Positions 61,439-64,000 of a stretch of DNA of 64,000 nucleotides are shown here, one piece after another (positions within the stretch are counted from its first letter, which is position 1; each line of letters begins with the position of its first letter). A program made the position numbers and the translations under genes. The DNA is taken from positions 62,001-126,000 of the forward strand of contig NZ_WLYS01000002.1 in assembly GCF_011316935.1 (NCBI RefSeq), given 5' to 3'. This DNA is from Sphingobacterium chungjuense (GTDB lineage: Bacteria > Bacteroidota > Bacteroidia > Sphingobacteriales > Sphingobacteriaceae). The notes below the pieces were generated by a model. It was not told the DNA's origin. It saw nothing but the letters and a program-made list of their open reading frames with translations, and did no database searches.

Positions 61439-62620
61439 TTATATATTAGACACTTGCTTATTATTATCAATCAGCGTGATAATGTTTTCTACAGATAATG
61501 AGGATTTAAAACCGTCTTCAGGCGTATTGATCAAGTAATCCATTAACTGATCTATAGAAGATGTTGCCACGTGCATACGTGTATCTGAGGATGCATAGTA
61601 AATAAAAACTTTTCCATCATCATCTGCAATCCAACCATTGCAAAAAGCTACATTAGAAACATCACCCACTCTTTCTTCTCCCTCGGGTGCAATAAAATAT
61701 CCCGCAGGCCTATGAATGACTTTTGTTAAATCGGCTAGGTCAGTCATAAACATATACAAGACATACCTCAGTCCAGCAGCGGTATTTCTTACGCCGTGTG
61801 CAAGATGCATCCAACCTTTCTGCGTTTTGATCGGAGCTGGACCTTGCCCATTTTTCGATTCATATACCGTATGATATTGCTTTTTAAACAATATGTGCTC
61901 CTGCAGGATCTGGGAATTCTCTATCGAATCCGACAAACCAAAACCTATTCCTCCCCCACTACCTGCTTCAATAAAGCTATCTTGCGGACGTGTGTAAAAC
62001 GCATATTTACCATCAACGAATTCTGGATGCAAAACGACATTTCTTTGTTGTGGAGATGGCGTTTTAAGGTCTGCTAGTCTCTCCCAATTTTTTAAGTCTT
62101 TTGTTCTGATAATTCCACACTGTGCCAAAGCCGATGTCTGGTCTCCCAAGGCTGCCGAAGGATCTCTTTTTTCTGTGCAGAAAAGGCCATAAATCCATCC
62201 GTCTTCATGTTTTACTACGCGCATGTCGTAGACATTGGTATCCTCATCATTATGCCCATCAAAAACGATGGGATAATCCCAGAATTTAAACCCTTCGATT
62301 CCGCTCTCGCTCTCCGCTACGGCAAAAAATGATTTTCTGTCCGAGCCCTCTACACGAGCGACCATGATATACTTATCATTAAACTTTATTGCTCCAGCAT
62401 TGAAGACGGCATTTACACCAATTCGTTCCATAAAATACGGATTAGATTGAAGATTAAAATCATACCTCCATTCTAATGGAGCATGGGCAGCTGTCAGTAC
62501 AGGATATTTGTATCTGTCATATATCCCGTTTCCACCGTCTTGTATTTGATTTTTTGTACTTAAAAGTGTTTCATGTGCTCGTCGAAGCTGTTGAACACGG
62601 TTTTTAAAATTAGATGTCAT
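61439..62620 (-). CDS. GH130 beta-mannoside phosphorylase (4-O-beta-D-mannosyl-D-glucose phosphorylase-like)
   Basis: A 393-residue five-bladed propeller enzyme. [20 protein letters not shown] with the catalytic-region residues, [40 protein letters not shown] and [20 protein letters not shown] are GH130 signatures. It phosphorolyses mannosyl-glucose to mannose-1-phosphate and glucose. It lies between the transporter and the epimerase, forming a complete beta-mannobiose use pathway. Confidence 0.92.
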   Translation of the reverse strand: MTSNFKNRVQQLRRAHETLLSTKNQIQDGGNGIYDRYKYPVLTAAHAPLEWRYDFNLQSNPYFMERIGVNAVFNAGAIKFNDKYIMVARVEGSDRKSFFAVAESESGIEGFKFWDYPIVFDGHNDEDTNVYDMRVVKHEDGWIYGLFCTEKRDPSAALGDQTSALAQCGIIRTKDLKNWERLADLKTPSPQQRNVVLHPEFVDGKYAFYTRPQDSFIEAGSGGGIGFGLSDSIENSQILQEHILFKKQYHTVYESKNGQGPAPIKTQKGWMHLAHGVRNTAAGLRYVLYMFMTDLADLTKVIHRPAGYFIAPEGEERVGDVSNVAFCNGWIADDDGKVFIYYASSDTRMHVATSSIDQLMDYLINTPEDGFKSSLSVENIITLIDNNKQVSNI

Positions 62621-62717
62621 GCGTTATTTTGGTGTTGTTTCATCAGGATCAATACGGCTGTATTGACCGATTGACGCTGTGTTAGTTTTGTAATAAAAGT
62701 TGTTCATAAAGCCTTAA

Positions 62718-64000
62718 TTAGGCTTCATCTCTCGTTCTTCTTTGCTGCAGGTCATTTGTTATACTCAACATTAAAGAATCATTAAGCTTGTAGAAAGCTA
62801 TAAATATAGCGGAGATCAGCGCCCCAGCAGCAGGTATGACACTTAACATCATTCTAATTCCTTTTTGTGTCTCTACCGTTTGCATCATGTTGGCTTCGAA
62901 TCCATATATCGCAAGCATCCAACCCGTTAATGCTCCGCCTAGCGTCCAGCCTAATTTCTGGGACATGGAGGAAGAGGAGAATATCAGACCAGTTGCCCTT
63001 CGTCTTGTTTTCCATTCAGAGTAATCTGCTATATCTGCGTACATAGACCAGAGTAATGGAAATATGCTACCTGCACAAATACTGATCAAAAACTGAAATA
63101 AAAAGATTAAGAAAACATCGTTCTCCTTAAATACATAAAATATGCAGCTTAGAATTGCTGCGAAAACCATCGCATAGAAGAAAGTGCTTTTCTTGCCAAT
63201 TATATCCGAAATAGGTTTTGCTAAAACGACCCCGACAATGTTCGCTGCCTGACCCAGCACAAGATAAAGCGTGCTGTAATTAATATTAATACCGATTAAC
63301 GAAATGTTAAATGCCTGCTGATTTTGGAAATAATATTTGAAGTAAAAAATCGCTGATCCATCTCTCAGTGAATTGAATATTAAAGTTGATACGCCAGCAC
63401 CCAATAAGATAAACCAAGGTTTATTATTCGCTAAATTTTTAAGATCAGATCTTAACGAACTTTTCTGTTCTTTGGGAGGACTGATCCGTTCTTTTGTCCA
63501 TGCAAATGTGAGATAGAACAAAACTACAGCGATGATAGCATAGACAACCATAACAAGCAACCAGCCTCTTTGCGCATCTATTCCATCGGCAGATTGCCCA
63601 AGCAAACTGACCAATGGCTCTGCAGTTGCTAATACCAGAATACTACCTGCAAAAGCAAAAATAAATCTAAATGTTGATAACGTAGTTCTTTCTTTTATGT
63701 CAGAAGTCATGACGCCCATTAATGATGCATACGGCACATTGATCGCGGAGTAGACCATCATCATTAAGGTATAACTCACGTAGGCGTATATCACTTTACC
63801 AGTTAAGCTCAAATCTGGGCTTGTAAAGGTCAAAACCCCTATGACCCCAAATGGAATACTCACCCATAATAAGTAAGGTCGAAATTTACCCCATTTCGTA
63901 TCAGTTCTGTCAGCGATAATTCCGATAATGGGATCTAATGCAGTATCCCATATTCTGGTGATCAGAAACATCGTTCCTACTACCGCCGCAGATATGCCGA
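62718..64000 (-). CDS. MelB/GPH-family sugar:cation symporter (5' part outside window)
   Basis: A partial gene. The frame stays open past 63971 to the window edge: the codons read GISAAVVGT just before MFLITRIWDTALDPIIGIIA, which is inside the first third of GPH transporters. About 60 residues are missing. The conserved DRTDTKWGKFRPYLLWVSIP loop and about ten membrane helices are present. It should import the mannobiose-type sugar for the GH130 and epimerase enzymes. Confidence 0.9.
   Translation of the reverse strand, partial: GISAAVVGTMFLITRIWDTALDPIIGIIADRTDTKWGKFRPYLLWVSIPFGVIGVLTFTSPDLSLTGKVIYAYVSYTLMMMVYSAINVPYASLMGVMTSDIKERTTLSTFRFIFAFAGSILVLATAEPLVSLLGQSADGIDAQRGWLLVMVVYAIIAVVLFYLTFAWTKERISPPKEQKSSLRSDLKNLANNKPWFILLGAGVSTLIFNSLRDGSAIFYFKYYFQNQQAFNISLIGININYSTLYLVLGQAANIVGVVLAKPISDIIGKKSTFFYAMVFAAILSCIFYVFKENDVFLIFLFQFLISICAGSIFPLLWSMYADIADYSEWKTRRRATGLIFSSSSMSQKLGWTLGGALTGWMLAIYGFEANMMQTVETQKGIRMMLSVIPAAGALISAIFIAFYKLNDSLMLSITNDLQQRRTRDEA

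Overview
The window is from a Bacteroidetes genome, most likely the Sphingobacterium/Pedobacter/Olivibacter group. The basis is a SusC/SusD pair, Bacteroides-type conjugative transposon Tra proteins (TraE, F, G, J, K, M, N), RteC, LytTR signalling, a DUF6520-type secreted protein, and A-rich leaders in place of strong Shine-Dalgarno sites. No rRNA, tRNA or CRISPR array was seen.

Layout. 0-3.5 kb: a small membrane protein, a zinc alcohol dehydrogenase and a hypothetical protein ending at a strong terminator, then a decayed susC fragment. 4.5-17.6 kb: a defence island. It holds (i) a minus-strand cassette of sigma factor-like protein, 101-aa protein, ImmA/IrrE metalloprotease and AlbA_2/Schlafen-type protein; (ii) a plus-strand CBASS operon (57-aa protein, NUDIX protein, CD-NTase, E2-like protein); (iii) a minus-strand restriction-modification operon (C5 methyltransferase with an integrase-like N-terminal arm domain, DGQHR/ParB-like protein, HEPN-like protein, MvaI/BcnI-type nuclease), preceded by a uracil-DNA-glycosylase-like gene and an unknown gene.

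17.8-45 kb: a CTnDOT-type integrative conjugative element, almost all on the minus strand. Working back from its left end it has a DnaC-like ATPase, a replication/HTH protein, a broken excisionase, ArdC-like and DUF4099 proteins, an M23 peptidase, the coupling ATPase, traN to traE, a ParA protein, the relaxase pair, an orphan C5 methyltransferase with a long open overlapping frame, an inverted repeat that could be oriT, an unusual TAT-rich repeat tract, two TOPRIM primase-like paralogs, two small HTH proteins and RteC. No intact integrase is present.

45-48.2 kb: a likely peptide signalling or modified-peptide locus: a 42-aa peptide gene with an excellent ribosome binding site, a hairpin, an acyltransferase-like enzyme, a LytS-type kinase and a LytTR regulator, all on one strand. 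This is my best candidate for an undescribed system. 48.4-57.5 kb: a Crp-like regulator, a DUF1810 protein, a DUF6520 protein behind 21-bp repeats and an attenuator-like leader, a TlpA-SusC-SusD operon and an Xre regulator. 57.5-60 kb: a long inverted repeat and a frameshifted IS3-family element that supplies the 5' end of a neighbouring ORF. 60.2-64 kb: a beta-mannoside utilisation operon (sugar symporter, GH130 phosphorylase, 2-epimerase) running off the right edge.

All family assignments come from reading motifs in the translations. No database search was run.
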